From Terebella lapidaria (taxonomy: Eukaryota; Annelida; Polychaeta; Terebellida; Terebellidae), in assembly GCA_949152475.1 (NCBI GenBank), contig OX424562.1, forward strand, positions 18,538,209 through 18,602,208: a stretch of 64,000 bases of DNA, read 5' to 3'. This document shows, piece after piece, positions 49,001-60,560 of this stretch; positions within the stretch are counted from its first letter, which is position 1; each line of letters opens with the position of its first letter. Position numbers and translations under genes: made by a program. The notes under the pieces were generated by a model. The model saw only the letters and a program-made list of their open reading frames with translations. It was not told the DNA's origin and searched no databases.

Positions 49001-49610
49001 ACATTCCGCAAACACACAGACGACAGACGACAATAACAGAAGTGAATTCAAAGAAGAAGATAATGATAAACTCACGACTCAGGAGCTGCGAAACAAATTT
49101 CAGAATTCCATCAACGAGCTGCGTCACTATATTCAAAGAGTGGATTCGAATGCCGAGGAGATTCCCGGATCCGACGTGACGTCACCACACTTGCCGATCG
49201 ACGACGACCTAAACGAAACGGAAAATGTTGGCCCCGACTACCAGTATGAGGAATTCTACAACGACAATAAAAACGAAAACGATCCTTCCGATCGACTAGC
49301 TTCTGTTATCGCTGTAAATCTCGCACCGGAAGACGAAAATATTTACGACAAACCATTTCTCAGTGAAAATATCATTCCCAACTCCCTCGGCTACGTGTAC
49401 CCGGATATCCCGCCCCAACCGGACGTTGACAACTGGCCGGAAATTGCAGGGAATTCCATTTGGGACCAAAGTATGACATCACGATTATTGCCCGGAGAAA
49501 GATTCGATCCTCAGTTACCAAAGCCCGTTGATTTGAAAAATTCGTACGATTGGGATGCCTTTCGCCCCGATGTATATTATGACGAATCCGATTCCCTATC
49601 TCCGAGCTGA
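27739..49610 (+). CDS. PCSK1-like: PC1/3-like proprotein convertase (subtilisin/kexin type)
   Basis: Secretory-pathway Ca2+-dependent serine endoprotease that cuts prohormones after paired basic residues. Fifteen core exons join without a phase error to 897 aa; an extra in-phase exon (39736-39849) makes 935. Order: signal peptide ([17 protein letters not shown]), acidic insert, prodomain with internal RSKR and activation site FRYKR, S8 catalytic domain, P domain, Cys-poor acidic tail. The catalytic set is complete: Asp in ILDDG, His in HGTRCAGE, oxyanion Asn in ASGNGG, Ser in GTSASAP. The oxyanion Asn excludes PC2, which has Asp. [19 protein letters not shown] and the absence of a Cys-rich or membrane domain point to PC1/3 rather than furin or PC5/6. 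The family's P-domain RRGDL reads HRGAL here. It is longer than human PC1/3 (753 aa) because of the N-terminal insert and a 236-aa tail. Confidence 0.93.
32851..32905. repeat. CT microsatellite
   Basis: Nearly uninterrupted CT/CTCC repeat in intron 1. Confidence 0.9.
33340..33546 (+). mobile_element. LINE 3' end with AATC tail
   Basis: A non-coding segment ends in AAATAAACTC followed by four AATC units (33531-33546), the usual 3' structure of CR1-like LINEs. The left limit is approximate. Confidence 0.5.
36454..36558 (+). CDS. PCSK1-like: Convertase exon 2: prodomain with secondary cleavage site
   Basis: 35 codons, phase 0-0. Contains RSKR followed by SADHH, the internal prodomain cleavage site position of the family. 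Confidence 0.92.
37840..38060. promoter_or_regulatory. GC-rich island in intron 2
   Basis: A CpG- and GC-rich block in AT-rich intron sequence, with GGGCGATTACGCGGCCGC and GCCCGCGAG. No ORF continuity. Possible enhancer or alternative promoter; inferred from composition only. Confidence 0.3.
39366..39494 (+). CDS. PCSK1-like: Convertase exon 3: prodomain end and activation site
   Basis: 43 codons, phase 0-0, donor GTGAGT. Encodes [15 protein letters not shown] (the conserved WxEQQ strand and the basic activation site) and ends in KRQWYL, the conserved start of the mature enzyme. Confidence 0.92.
39736..39849 (+). CDS. PCSK1-like: Extra in-phase exon: second activation-site module
   Basis: 38 codons, phase 0-0, acceptor CTGTCACTAAG, donor GTGAGT. 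It starts [11 protein letters not shown] (a basic cleavage site) and contains [13 protein letters not shown], another version of the conserved DPxxxxQWY segment at the start of the mature enzyme. Skipping it gives the family's usual length; including it adds a second basic site and a second QWY module; replacing exon 3 with it is also in frame. Most likely a cassette or alternative exon born by duplication. Confidence 0.75.
40493..40610 (+). CDS. PCSK1-like: Convertase exon with catalytic Asp
   Basis: Phase 0 start, phase 1 end, donor GTAGGT. Encodes [20 protein letters not shown] and then LDDG with the catalytic aspartate. Confidence 0.93.
42566..42603 (+). CDS. PCSK1-like: Convertase micro-exon (38 nt)
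   Basis: Completes the Gly after the catalytic Asp and encodes [12 protein letters not shown]; donor GTAAGT. Confidence 0.9.
42846..42922 (+). CDS. PCSK1-like: Convertase exon, [18 protein letters not shown] segment
   Basis: 77 nt; acceptor GCCAG, donor GTAAGT; the split Lys codon continues into the His exon. Family-typical ASYDFN and DNDPMPRY. Confidence 0.93.
44596..44684 (+). CDS. PCSK1-like: Convertase exon with catalytic His
   Basis: Encodes [12 protein letters not shown] (catalytic His) and [13 protein letters not shown]; acceptor TTTCCAG, donor GTGAAT. Confidence 0.94.
44883..45055 (+). CDS. PCSK1-like: Convertase exon, [19 protein letters not shown]
   Basis: Encodes [10 protein letters not shown] and the [12 protein letters not shown] substrate-pocket segment, one of the most conserved blocks of the family. 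Confidence 0.94.
45338..45550 (+). CDS. PCSK1-like: Convertase exon with oxyanion Asn
   Basis: 71 codons, phase 0-0. VWASGNGG has the oxyanion Asn; [17 protein letters not shown] and [10 protein letters not shown] follow. Confidence 0.94.
45717..45817 (+). CDS. PCSK1-like: Convertase exon with catalytic Ser
   Basis: Encodes [20 protein letters not shown] with the nucleophile Ser; the split Asn codon is completed by the next exon. Confidence 0.94.
46111..46356 (+). CDS. PCSK1-like: Convertase exon, end of catalytic domain
   Basis: [20 protein letters not shown] and [18 protein letters not shown]; acceptor AAAACAG, donor GTGAGT. Confidence 0.94.
46729..46886 (+). CDS. PCSK1-like: Convertase exon, P domain part 1
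   Basis: Encodes [20 protein letters not shown]. The RGD-containing motif of most family members is HRGAL here. Confidence 0.93.
47378..47511 (+). CDS. PCSK1-like: Convertase exon, P domain part 2
   Basis: [20 protein letters not shown] then WTLRIKDG, the most PC1/3-like block; donor GTAAGA. Confidence 0.93.
47829..47963 (+). CDS. PCSK1-like: Convertase exon, P domain end
   Basis: 45 codons, phase 0-0. [18 protein letters not shown] closes the P domain; ends VTRR before GTACGT, so a dibasic pair sits at the domain boundary. Confidence 0.92.
48900..49610 (+). CDS. PCSK1-like: Convertase terminal exon: acidic Cys-free tail
   Basis: 236 codons plus TGA. Acidic and Asn-rich with no Cys and no membrane segment. 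[20 protein letters not shown] resembles the C-terminal region of PC1/3. The tail of PC1/3 is known to aid sorting to secretory granules. Confidence 0.88.
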   Translation, partial: RGQPTIISQDNIEKLIDIEKAELANNQKSPSALQHSANTQTTDDNNRSEFKEEDNDKLTTQELRNKFQNSINELRHYIQRVDSNAEEIPGSDVTSPHLPIDDDLNETENVGPDYQYEEFYNDNKNENDPSDRLASVIAVNLAPEDENIYDKPFLSENIIPNSLGYVYPDIPPQPDVDNWPEIAGNSIWDQSMTSRLLPGERFDPQLPKPVDLKNSYDWDAFRPDVYYDESDSLSPS

Positions 49611-52559
49611 TATTTGAAATTATGAAATTTGATTGAGATTTGTGAGCTGCTGAGACGAAGAAGATGAAAAAAAAATTCACCGATGGTATATTTTTCGAAA
49701 CCCCTGAAATGCGATATATATTTTGTGGTATACTGGTATAATGCTTGTAGGTATGGCGTGTGTTCAGTTCTTTCTGCTTCGTTTTTCGCTAATTATTCCG
49801 GTTTCCAACGAAGTTTTATTTGAACCATGTAAGTGTAGAAATCCCTGAAATTGTTGCCATTCATATCAAAGTGTGGGAAACAAGTAGTGGGCCAATATTT
49901 ATATATACATTTTTCTGTATAAAAGATTTTTCAGTTTCACCCTTCAGTAAAACTTTATTTTCTGTGAAAAAAATGCCGTTTTTTGCGCAGCAATGATACG
50001 TGAATTGATGTACATTGGCGCAAAACTAAAATGTGGGTAAATGACGTTCTCAACAAATCCGTTGCAAAATATAATGAAACTATTTTGCTATTTCACCCTA
50101 TATTCAATTTTATGAAGAATTTGACATGGAAACATCTGTTCGGTAAAATACGATTCAAAATTACTTTTTCGAGCTCAGAAGACAACAAACCCCATACTTT
50201 CCTCTTGCGGGACACATATTGACGCTTAAACAGGGTGCATTATGATTGGTTTGGGGAATATTTCAAGAAGGGAATACTAATAATCAACGGTTATTTGGTG
50301 ATAGTAATCACCTAGGGATACAATCATGTACTCGTTATAGGTAATCGATTAGGATTTTACTCATTTGAAATGTTTTGTTGCATTAAATCAAGTTCGTTTG
50401 TACGATATTTTCGTTGTACATACGATGAAAGCGTTGAATATTGGCTATTATATTCATGTGCCACAAGTGAGCTATAATCCATAAATATATGACAAGCATC
50501 ACAACAGCAGAACTTGAGGTTACGTGTGCGGCCACAGGGACAAAGGAGAGTAGAACCAGTACTCGAGGCTGAGTGAATACGAAAAAAATCAAGGATAAGT
50601 AGACACGAAACTCATTTCTTGGTTAAACAACCAAACAAATTATTGTGGGTCTTGTTGATAACAATATGAAACAATGAACTCGAATCGTATTGTAACTCGA
50701 ACTCGTATTGTAATAACTCTATACTTCCCTCTCACAGAGAACAATTCTCGTAAATGGTCTTACACTACCATAATACCTCCAATACTGGTGCAGAGCTTGT
50801 CCATGCGAAAATTGATTATTACTCGCATTTGTTTGTCGATTCGTCCATTATTCTTGCCAAAATGTGTTTTAGTTGCACTTTCCACAAACGACCAAGGTGT
50901 ATGTTTTCTTTGTTCAATATTTGCTACTTAACTTTGTTGTAATCTGGGATTGTGACATAAAATATGGATCATGTCATCGCTGACTTAATTCGGTAACAAT
51001 AAGTCCACGCATGGACAAGCTCCTCACCAGTGGTACCATGGGGTCAAAATTACACTAACAGATATAGTACGACTAACGCCGCACAATAAACTGTGTATGA
51101 CTGTATATATACGACTTCTGTATACATGACTAATAAAATCACGAAATGACATGACCCGGGCTCATAATGCGGACGCATATGGACATTAAAGACTTCGCCA
51201 TCAACATTGTTGTAAATATTATGAAACGTGTACGTGAAACCTGCGCTGGGAACTACAATATCGAGAAAGAACCCACTGAGTTATACACCCACCTTTGATA
51301 GAATACGGCAAAAATTTGTGAACATTTTGTGTACGGGAAAATATTTTCGATCAAAGACAGAAATATGTTGGTATTTTAGGTAGTCTTCCAGCATAGGTTT
51401 CACAGTAAATGCTATTAAACTTGATCTCATATGGGCCGATGAAATCTAAGCGTTCATGTGTACGAATTGTCAAAAACTCGTAGTAAATTGAAGGTGGGTC
51501 CATACCAGATTCAATCGCTGGTTGTCAAAAACAGTCTACTGTTTTAACAAGTAATATTCCGTTCGAAGAACATTTGTTACAAACTGTGATATTTGTAAAA
51601 TATTTCGAAACACATAGCTTCTGTACATTGAGTTTAATTGCTGAAAAGAAATTTCGAACTATGGTGTATGAAAATCACAATCAGATTTGAATACATGTAT
51701 ATATCTGTATTTGTGGTAAAAAAAATAATATACATGTATACCCTGCTACTGTATTGGGTTTAAGGAGTATGTACTTAAATATTGTATAGTCTCTCAACTG
51801 TGTAAACTGCAAAGTGTTATTTATAAGCAAAGTTCTCACGTTCTAATGGCATCCTGCAGATTTCACTGGTTTTCAAACGGTTTTGTTCAATCGATTTACA
51901 ATAGACAACTTGGAATTTACAACTTTGACCTTGACCAGCAACATATTATATAATAAATAACCTAGTTAATTACCGTCTTGTATCATAAATACCGCTCACT
52001 GAATCTGACATATTTCGTTCTTTCGATGAGTGAGTAAACTGTACTTCGAATTACCTGAAAAAAGGGACATTTCATTGTTGTATCTGATTTGTTTCAACCC
52101 GGTCACTCATAATTGTAATATGTCGTTATCGGGGTAACAAATAACTCGAGTTGCACATGTCTGATTAAAGAACCGATACCTCCCAATGTGATGGCTCGTA
52201 CAGCTTATAAACGTGATATTTTATTGAATAAATATTATGTTGTGGTTGTGTTTAATAAATGTACTGCGCTGAAAGTTTGTATCTATTTTTTATTCGTTTT
52301 AGTTCGAATGACTATGGCAATTTCCAACAAAACCTTTAAAAAACATAGATTAGAAATATCTGTGTATTGCAAAACGAACATGCATTAGACATATTTGTGT
52401 TGTAACAAACATGTATATTTGTGTGGTGTGTTAATTCAGCTATTTGTTGTTAACCTTGATATCCACAAAACAAAAATTAGCCCAAGGGCTAGGAAAGGTT
52501 ACCGGTGGATTGTTCAGTGTTAGACAAAAAAACCTTTTTCATTAAAATTGGTGCTCTGA
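49611..52559. other. 3' flank of the convertase gene
   Basis: No ORF supported. AATAAA at 51085-51090 is a possible poly(A) signal; earlier variant signals cannot be excluded. Confidence 0.45.
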
Positions 52560-53190
52560 CATATCAGATTCACTCAAAGTCGAATTCAAGGTCACCAAGA
52601 TGTCGAATGTTACCTCGACAATTATCAGTCTTAGATCAAGTTCGAGGTCATCAAACATTCTACCGTATGTCTTTATATATGATCATAATATCAACCTACG
52701 CTCTCTCTGCAGTCTGCAGGCGTCTAATACTATCATCGTTGCAGCGGAGGTCAATCCACAAATTTTTGCTTGGGCGTGACCTTGAGATTTACATGTAGTG
52801 CTCAGGGTCATCTGAGGTTAACTTTAAGACTACCATATGATCTGTAATATATGACTTCCTATATGTACTTTATATAAACATAAGCTTTATCTACAGCCGT
52901 GTTGTATGCAGAGTCCAATTTGCACAATTCAGGTCAGATGTGACCTCTGTGTTTACCACTCAAGGTCGAATGAGGTTAACTTCAAGACCACCAAAAGATC
53001 TCCAATATATGACCCCCCATATGTTCTTAATACAAACCTGAGCTTTATCTGCTGATATCTCGTTTGTAAAAAATCAATTTACACATTTTATGTTTGACGT
53101 GGCCTTGAGGTTTACTATTCAATGTCACCGAATTAGAGGTCAGTGAAAGATTTACAAGACATGACCTATTTATGTCTATAAAACATGGCC
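52560..53190. repeat. Diverged tandem repeat, period ~160 bp
   Basis: Units share GAGGTTAACTT (about 52815 and 52975), ...ATGATCT/AAGATCT...AATATATGAC and GAGCTTTATCTGC-like ends, over about four copies. Confidence 0.6.
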
Positions 53191-54429
53191 AAGCTGCAAC
53201 TAGAAACACTTGTCTACATGTGCCAATTTGTGCATATCAGACCATTTTGGGCCACTTTGAACTATATTTTGGGCACTTCGAGCAATTAAAGGCCCTCCAT
53301 ATTCACACACGAGGTAAAGAGCACATATAATGTCATGAACACGTGAAATCATTGTGACGGATAGTGTTCGTCAGGCCCCTAATAGTCTATTTCGGCGTAT
53401 AGCGTCTAACGACTCTAGTGTTTAATACACAATATCCTTTACTAGGTGCGAATATCCTTGAGCAATGATGAAATGTTCAGGATCACGGCTTCTTTCACAC
53501 CACTATTAATAGCGTACGTTACGGTAGTCGTTAAATAGCCGAAGATGATATGATTCGAATTTAAGTTCATCGAAAACAGGCTAATCTTTGGGTGTCGAGT
53601 GAGGCCTATACGTCCATGATGGTGCTTTTGCCACCGATTACAAACTATATTGTATTATTCGCGTTAAATTGTTTAAATATCCATTTTCAAAAACCATTGT
53701 TGATTATCGTAACGTATACTGAGGATTACAGCAAGGATCGTAACCCAATTTTGACACTGTGATCACGTTCATGGTCATTTTCAATAAATTATGCACATTG
53801 TATTTAGATAATCTATACACGGGAGTTAAGATAATCATCTCATGTTTCATACATCCTGCGCATATGCACTAATATCTTGTAATTTTTCAGTTATTCCTAA
53901 ATTATTCCACATGCATGTCGTGTCACCGATTTGAGTCAAGCGTCACCGACTTAGGTTTACATTTTGGGTATAACATACCCACTGGTTGAATGAGATGAAC
54001 TGTACAATGAGTTCTCAGGAAAGGTGTTCTTGTGTTCGATTATAGCGATATCATATTCGTGGTATCGTGGACCGTACGCAGCAATATATTGTGCAGTATA
54101 CATCCCAACAACATTTCGTAAGACCGCGTTATTGACATGTCCACGTAATAATTATATTGTGTATAGTGTACATGTTAATTTTGCTCATTTTCCAAATTAG
54201 TGGGGCAGCTTAGGGCCATTTTTAGGTCGAATCGTTCAGATTGTGATACAAGCATGAAATTTCACACAAACGTTCACCATACGCCACTTTTCAAAATTTA
54301 ATGTTTAGCCACTCTGAAAAAACAAAATGGCCGCCATTTTCCAAGATGGCCGCCATAGTGTCTGTACCAGGGATATTCAACGAAAATCATCAGCACACAT
54401 CACAGTCCGCACAATAATTCTTGACATGT

Positions 54430-54730
54430 TTTTTTTTTGGATAATCAAACAATATCCAATTTAAAACCAACGGTTGGCCCCCCTAGTGTACGTTTTGTCA
54501 CTAGGGAGAAGATTTGTTTTCCAAAAACGGCATAAAAATGCAAATCAGGAACCGCCATTAATGAAATATCTATTTTTGGCAATATCTCGATAACTAAACA
54601 CCCAATCATAAAGGTTGAAGTGTCTATACCTATGTTTTTATGGTCAAGGAACACGACTATGCCATCCAAAAATGCCAAATATGCATATTCATTCATCAAT
54701 ATGCAAGTTAGAAGCCACTTACATCATCGA
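54430..54730 (-). repeat. Inverted array A, left side (about two units)
   Basis: Reverse complement of the 59430-60560 unit: AATATCTCGATAACTAAACA, then CTATACCTATGTTTTTATGG and ACTATGCCATCC. A further partial copy lies at 55130-55180. Confidence 0.75.
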
Positions 54731-55179
54731 AATTCTATATTTATATGATAAACTTCATAAATATACAACTGATTGTTATGATAAACACGTATACTCCCAT
54801 CTTTCTTGTTCAAATCGAGAATGCCCGCTTGTTTCATCACATATCGAGTAATCGAGAGAATTGGGCACGCGCGTGAGGCAATTGAAACTGGCTAGTTTAA
54901 AATAGTAGATTTCCTGGGGCAGGCGAGCACTGATAACTATATGTGAAAAGTTTATTGTCTGGTGATTGTACAAGCACGTCAAGTAATTGCGCGCGGGATG
55001 GTGGTGGGGGGAGGGAGGGGGGCTGGAGGCCTCATGGCTCGATATCGTTACGATAAAAATTTTCCCGCGGTTCAAAAGCCGCGAAGTAGTTTGGATATCA
55101 AAACCGCGAAATTTGTTTTTAGCAATATCACGTCGAGAACCGAGCATCCAATCGTAATGATTGAAGTGTCTATATATAC

Positions 55180-55390
55180 CCTGCTTTTGAACGTGTTTAC
55201 ACCCTTTTTGTTGCTCATAGTTGTGCGATCCTGATTGGCATCGTATTATAACTTGGCATACTTCACCTGGCAGTCAAATTGACCAAATTTCACATTTCTA
55301 TCCCAAAAATTAAAAAAGCTGACAATCTACCCGGATGTTAAATTTCAGCGCAAAATGGGATATCACTAAAACGAGCCTATTCGGGAATAT
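55180..55390. repeat. Copy of the 20.4-kb foldback arm
   Basis: ATTATAACTTGGCATACTTC, then ACCTGGCAGTCAAATTGACC and GATGTTAAATTTCAGC match the arm at 20405-20585 and its inverted partner. Confidence 0.65.
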
Positions 55391-55479
55391 TGGTCGTGTT
55401 TACGTCCTTCAGGATTATTATAAAGTATTTATAATAAAATATGTTAACAAAAGGCGACCCTGTTCTCTCACTTGATAAC

Positions 55480-55890
55480 AATGAGGCGATTATGCTCGCT
55501 ACTCAAACGTTCATTTCCTCTACACAGCGCTTTGTTTCGATCAAACATTAACAGCTTCAAACGATCCCTGACCACCTCTGACTGACTAATCTCCCTCCAG
55601 TTCACCAACATCATCCCCATTTCAAATAGTGGTTGAATTCCGATTTTTCATCGCTAGTTCTAAATCATTAACTCTTCATTGTTCTCGCATCATCCTCATC
55701 ACGTTACATCTGTGTTGATCTTATGTCATGTCTGTCTTGAACATGTTGGAACATATATAATGTATATGTGTTATGTTTACCTGTGTATCCGTATTTGTTC
55801 TCAAATGTGAAACTATGTTGGAAATCTCACTCGATTAGCCCTTGGCTATTTGAGAAATCCAACTCAAATAAATATGTTTAATAATAATAT
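55480..55890 (+). pseudogene. LINE 3' fragment inside the foldback
   Basis: A short frame reads FRSNINSFKRSLTTSD then stop (~55537-55587), a typical ORF2 end, followed by a 3' UTR ending CTCAAATAAATATG and AAT units. It has no partner on the right side of the foldback, so it is a later insertion. Confidence 0.6.
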
Positions 55891-56469
55891 TTTAATTTTG
55901 GAAGAGAAGACACATTAGGGATGAATTCTACACGAAGATGCTGATTTTGAAAGATGCACCGCTACAGAAGCGAGCAAATGTACAAAATCGTATGTGGATC
56001 CAGGAATTCAATGATAGGGCTGAATTTAACATTCGGTAATTCAAGTGCTGATACGATACCATTCGGGATCGCGGTAAAAACGTGTTAGAAAAGTCAATAT
56101 GGCGATGTCTTTAAAAGTTATTCATACAAATTTATTCATTAATATGTATAGTAGAAGAAATCATTCGTCAATTTTTTTTAGTGTGAAAAAAAATCAAAAT
56201 ATTTCATTAAAAAATTGATGAAACACTACAATAATTCAAATAGTAACTCAGCCATCCAGTCAACCATTTATAATTACATACAACTATTTACATGCAATAT
56301 ACAGCTTCTTATGACAAGTGAAAATAAAGGAACCAACTATCTATATACAGTATTATGTAGGTAACTTTGTATACAATATGCAACATAATATTGTGACCAA
56401 AATACTAAAAATAAATGAAATTTAACCAATAAGTTACAATAATTCAGAGATGGTGTGTCATAGGGCTAA

Positions 56470-57290
56470 ACGAATGTAATTTTTCGGACTCGTCACACTA
56501 GACTAGCATGTCTAAGGGATATGTTTGACCTCGGCCTAAGATTGTTCCGCTGAGTATTTATTTTTCATTTCCGTCGATATCTCGGAAACCGTGTGTCATA
56601 CAGCGAAACGGACTTCTGGCCTTGGACGAAAATGTCTTTGGGGGTGAACTTGGCCCTCGGCCAATTTTTTTGTGTGCTGAGTCAGCAATTTTCATTTTCA
56701 GCCATATCTCGGAAACAGTGCATCGTAGAGTGAAACGGACATTATTTTCATACTCGTCACTCTAGACGAACATGTTTTAAGGGTATGTTGGGTGAACTTG
56801 GCTCTGGGCCATTTTATTGCTGAGTCAGCAATTTTCATTGTCAGCAATATCTCGGAAACGGTGCATCTTATAGCGAAACAGCCATTCTTTTCGGACTCGT
56901 CATCCTAGACAAACATATCTTAAGGGTATGTTGGGTGAACTTGGCCCTGGGCTTTTTTTCCTGAGTCAGCATGTTTAATTTTTGGTGATATCTTGGAAAT
57001 GGTGTATCATGAAGTGAAACGGACATTATTTTTTGGTCTCCTTGCCCTTAACAAACATGTTTTAGGGGTATGCTGAGTCAATTTGGCCCCGGATCAAACA
57101 TTTTCCGTGCTGAGGCAGCAATCTTGTGCATTAATCTTATTGTGATATGGTGCAAATGATGCGTCACAATTTTTCACATGACATGCATTTCGGACTCGTT
57201 GCCCTGGACAAAAAGTTTTCCGCTGAATCGCCATCTTCGCCAATATCTCGGAAGATGTGCGCCGTAGAGTGAAATCGACTCATAAGCATT
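56470..57290 (-). repeat. Inverted array B, left side (~5 units of ~140 bp)
   Basis: ATATCTCGGAAAC-type cores at about 56575, 56705, 56845, 56985 and 57240, with GAAACGGAC and GACTCGTC-like words between; reverse complement of array B right. Confidence 0.8.
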
Positions 57291-57639
57291 GACAAACAAT
57301 TCATGTTGAGGGTGGAGATACGTTTATAAATTTGAGTCGAAATGCTCCAAGGCATCAGGCCTTGACGTCTAGTTTACATGCAATATACACATTATGTATT
57401 AAATGAGGTGAGGTGGACGGAACTACAGTAAATAGTTATAATTGTATCTCCCGAACGAAGATCAGCGGATACTATGGATTTGCTATCGTTACGCCGCGTC
57501 CGTTGCTGCATTTCCCGCAAACACTTTAATATGAGCACTCATCACTCGCATTTCTCACCTGATTTTGATAATTTTTTGTATGAACAAATGATATGGTGGA
57601 GCTGCGAAGCACATCAATTTTGGTTGCCATAGCGAACAA

Positions 57640-58385
57640 TTTTATATTGACGAAAACGAAAAATGCCGACTCGGCAGAAAAATTCAAGGTCAAGGTCGTA
57701 GGTCATCCTCAATACCCTTTAGACAGGTTTGTCTAGGGCAAGGAGTCCGAAAATAACATCCGTTTCGCTCTTCGATGCACCGTTTCCGAGATATCGACGA
57801 AAACGAAAAATGCCGACTCGGCGAAAAATTTTTAGGTCAGGGTCAAAGTTCATCCATAATACCCCATAGACGTGTTTGTCTAGTGCCACGAGTCCGTAAA
57901 TGAAGTCCGTTTCGCTCTACGACGCACCGTTTCCGAGATATCGACGAAAACGAAAAATGCCGACTCAGCAGAAAAATTCAAGGTCAAGGTCGATGGTCAT
58001 CCTTAATACCCTCTAGACATGTTTGTCTAGGGCGACGAGTCTGAAAATAACGTCCGTTTCGCTCTACGAGGCACCGTTTCCGAGATATGGATGAAAACGA
58101 AAAATGCCGATTCGGGGAAAAATTTTTAGGCCAAGGTCAAAGTTCATCCATAATACCCCATAGACATGTTTGTCTAGTGCCACGAGTCCGAAAATAACGT
58201 CCGTTTCGCTCTACGACGCACCGTTTTTGAGATATCGACGAAAACGAAAAATGCCGACTCGGCAGAAAAATTCAAGGTCAAGGTCGAAGGTCACCCTCAA
58301 TACACCTTAGACATGTTTGTCTAGGGCGACGAGTCCGAAAATAACTTCCGTTTCGCTCTACGACGCACCGTTTCCAAGATATGCA
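57640..58385 (+). repeat. Inverted array B, right side (~5 units of ~146 bp)
   Basis: GACGAAAACGAAAAATGCCG recurs near 57650, 57800, 57945, 58093 (variant) and 58240, each followed by AAGGTCAAGGTC- and TTTCGCTCTACGACGCACCG-like segments. Confidence 0.9.
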
Positions 58386-59429
58386 GGAAACCTCAAGGAT
58401 GACTGGGCGAAAACTCTTCCGACCTCCAGGTCAAAGGTCGTTTGACGGATTGATCCCAAAATCAAAACGGTTCTTCCCTATTGATATATGAACCTCCGTG
58501 CAAAGTTCTGCAGCCATTGCCTACATACTTTTTGAGTTATCGTGCGGAAACGAAGTCAAAAAAACCCATTGATTTCATCCTCACGGACCTCACGGACCTC
58601 GGATCCGGCTGAAAAACAATAGGGTTCTTCCACATAATATGTCTGACCAATGCTGAAAATTTGGCGAAGATACATCGAGGCAATCTAAAGTTATCGGTCG
58701 GAAACCAAAACGGCGGAAAAAAAAGAAAAAAAAAAAAAATTCTGCTAAAACCATAAAGGCATTTCTTCCGAAATGCCTTAATTATAAAATATTCATTATC
58801 AGCAAATCCAAATTATTGAATTTACCCATAGTATTCAGGATTAAGCAAAGTTTCATATTCCAATCTTGTGACAAGTATTCGTTGAGAAATAATATTTAAT
58901 TACTTACTATTTTGACTGTAATGATATTTTTTCTGAATTACATGTAACAGATTTTGGGCAACAGTGATGATACGGCATCAGGAGACACGCGGTCGTGGGT
59001 GTGCAAGGACTTATGTACAATATTCAACTTCTTGTGACTGTAGTTTTACAAGTGGAGTGAATGGAAATGGTATCAGATTTGAGCCCCAATGTGTATGTGT
59101 ATGTCCACACATATAATGTGACATACATGTCTACTACCGGTAGTACCACACTGGTACCCCACTAGTTTGTTAGGCTGATGTGTGTTGGAATTCATGACTC
59201 GCCACAAGTACAGTTTCATAGTGTAGTGCAATCATGTTCAAGCAATCATGATGGCACTTGCACTGGCTCCCACACGGACTTTTGCAGCCACATTTGGTGA
59301 GTTCCTGGCAGATTGAGGCAATTGCTGGAAGTATTGTACGCAGAGCCCTCCACTCGCACACATACAACGTTACATAACTTAAAGTGGTACAAACATTTTC
59401 TTCAACTATTTCGTTTTCTGTAGCTAAAC

Positions 59430-60560
59430 CGCACCTTTGAATGGCATAGTCATCTTCTTTGACCATAAAAACATGGTACAGACACTTCAATCATTGTGAC
59501 TGGATGCTATAGTTCTCAAGATATTGACAAAAACATATTTCAGTGATGGTGGCTCCTTGTTTGCATAATAATGAATAAATTTAAATAAATTACAGCTTTG
59601 GATGGCGTAATCATCTTCTCCGACCATCATAACAAAGGTGTTAACACTTCGATCTTTGTGTTTGGACGCTTAGTTCTCAAGATACATGTATCAATAAAAA
59701 CAAGTATTTCAGTCGGACAGCTCCAAATTTGCATATTACTGAAAATAAAATCACATAAATTGCATCAAATGAATGGCATAGTCATCTTTTACCATGAAAA
59801 CATAAGTATAGACATTTCAATCCTTGTGCTTGGACGCTTAGTTCTCAAAATATCAACAAAAACAAATATTTCAGTATTGGCGGCTGCTAATTTGCATATT
59901 AATACATGAATTTACATAAATTGCACCTTTGAAAGGCATAGTCGTCTTCTTTGACCATAAAAATATAGGTATAGACCCTCCATTCATCGAGATTGGATGC
60001 TTAGTTTTCAAGATATCAACAAAAACAAATATTTCAGTAATGGCGGCTCCTAATTTGCATATTTATGAATAAATTTACATAAATTGCACCTCTAGATGGC
60101 ATAGTTATCTTCTTTGACCATAAAAACATAGGTATGGACCCTTCATCCATTGAGATTGGATGCTTAGTTCTCAAGATATCAACAAAAACAAATATTTCAG
60201 TAATGGCGGTTCCTAATTTGCATATTCATGAATAAATTTGCATAAATTGCACCTTTAAATGGCATAGTCATCTTCTTTGACCATAAAAACATAGGTATAG
60301 ACCCTTCATTCATTGAGCTTGGATGCTTAGTTCTCAAGATATCAACAAAAACAAATATTTCAGTAATGGTGGCTCCTAATTTGCATATTAATGAATAAAT
60401 TTACATAAATGGCACCTTTGAATGACATAATCATCTTCTTTGACCATGAAAACATAGGTATAGACACTTCATTCAATGAGATTGGATGCTTAATTCTCAA
60501 GATATCAACAAAAACAAATATTCCAGTAATGGCGGCTCCTTATTTGCATATTTACAGCAT
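59430..60560 (+). repeat. Inverted array A, right side (~7 units of ~160 bp)
   Basis: GGCATAGTCATCTTCTTTGA and TTAGTTCTCAAGATATCAAC recur about every 160 bp (near 59443, 59600, 59775, 59935, 60090, 60258, 60425). Confidence 0.9.

Noticed and set aside
54962..55234. 90-codon plus-strand ORF
   Set aside because: Falls in the foldback's repetitive arm with a Gly-rich low-complexity stretch; no support.
57400..58760. CRISPR-like array
   Set aside because: Units are ~146 bp, share diverged sequence throughout and have no short-repeat/unique-spacer pattern; this is a eukaryotic tandem repeat.
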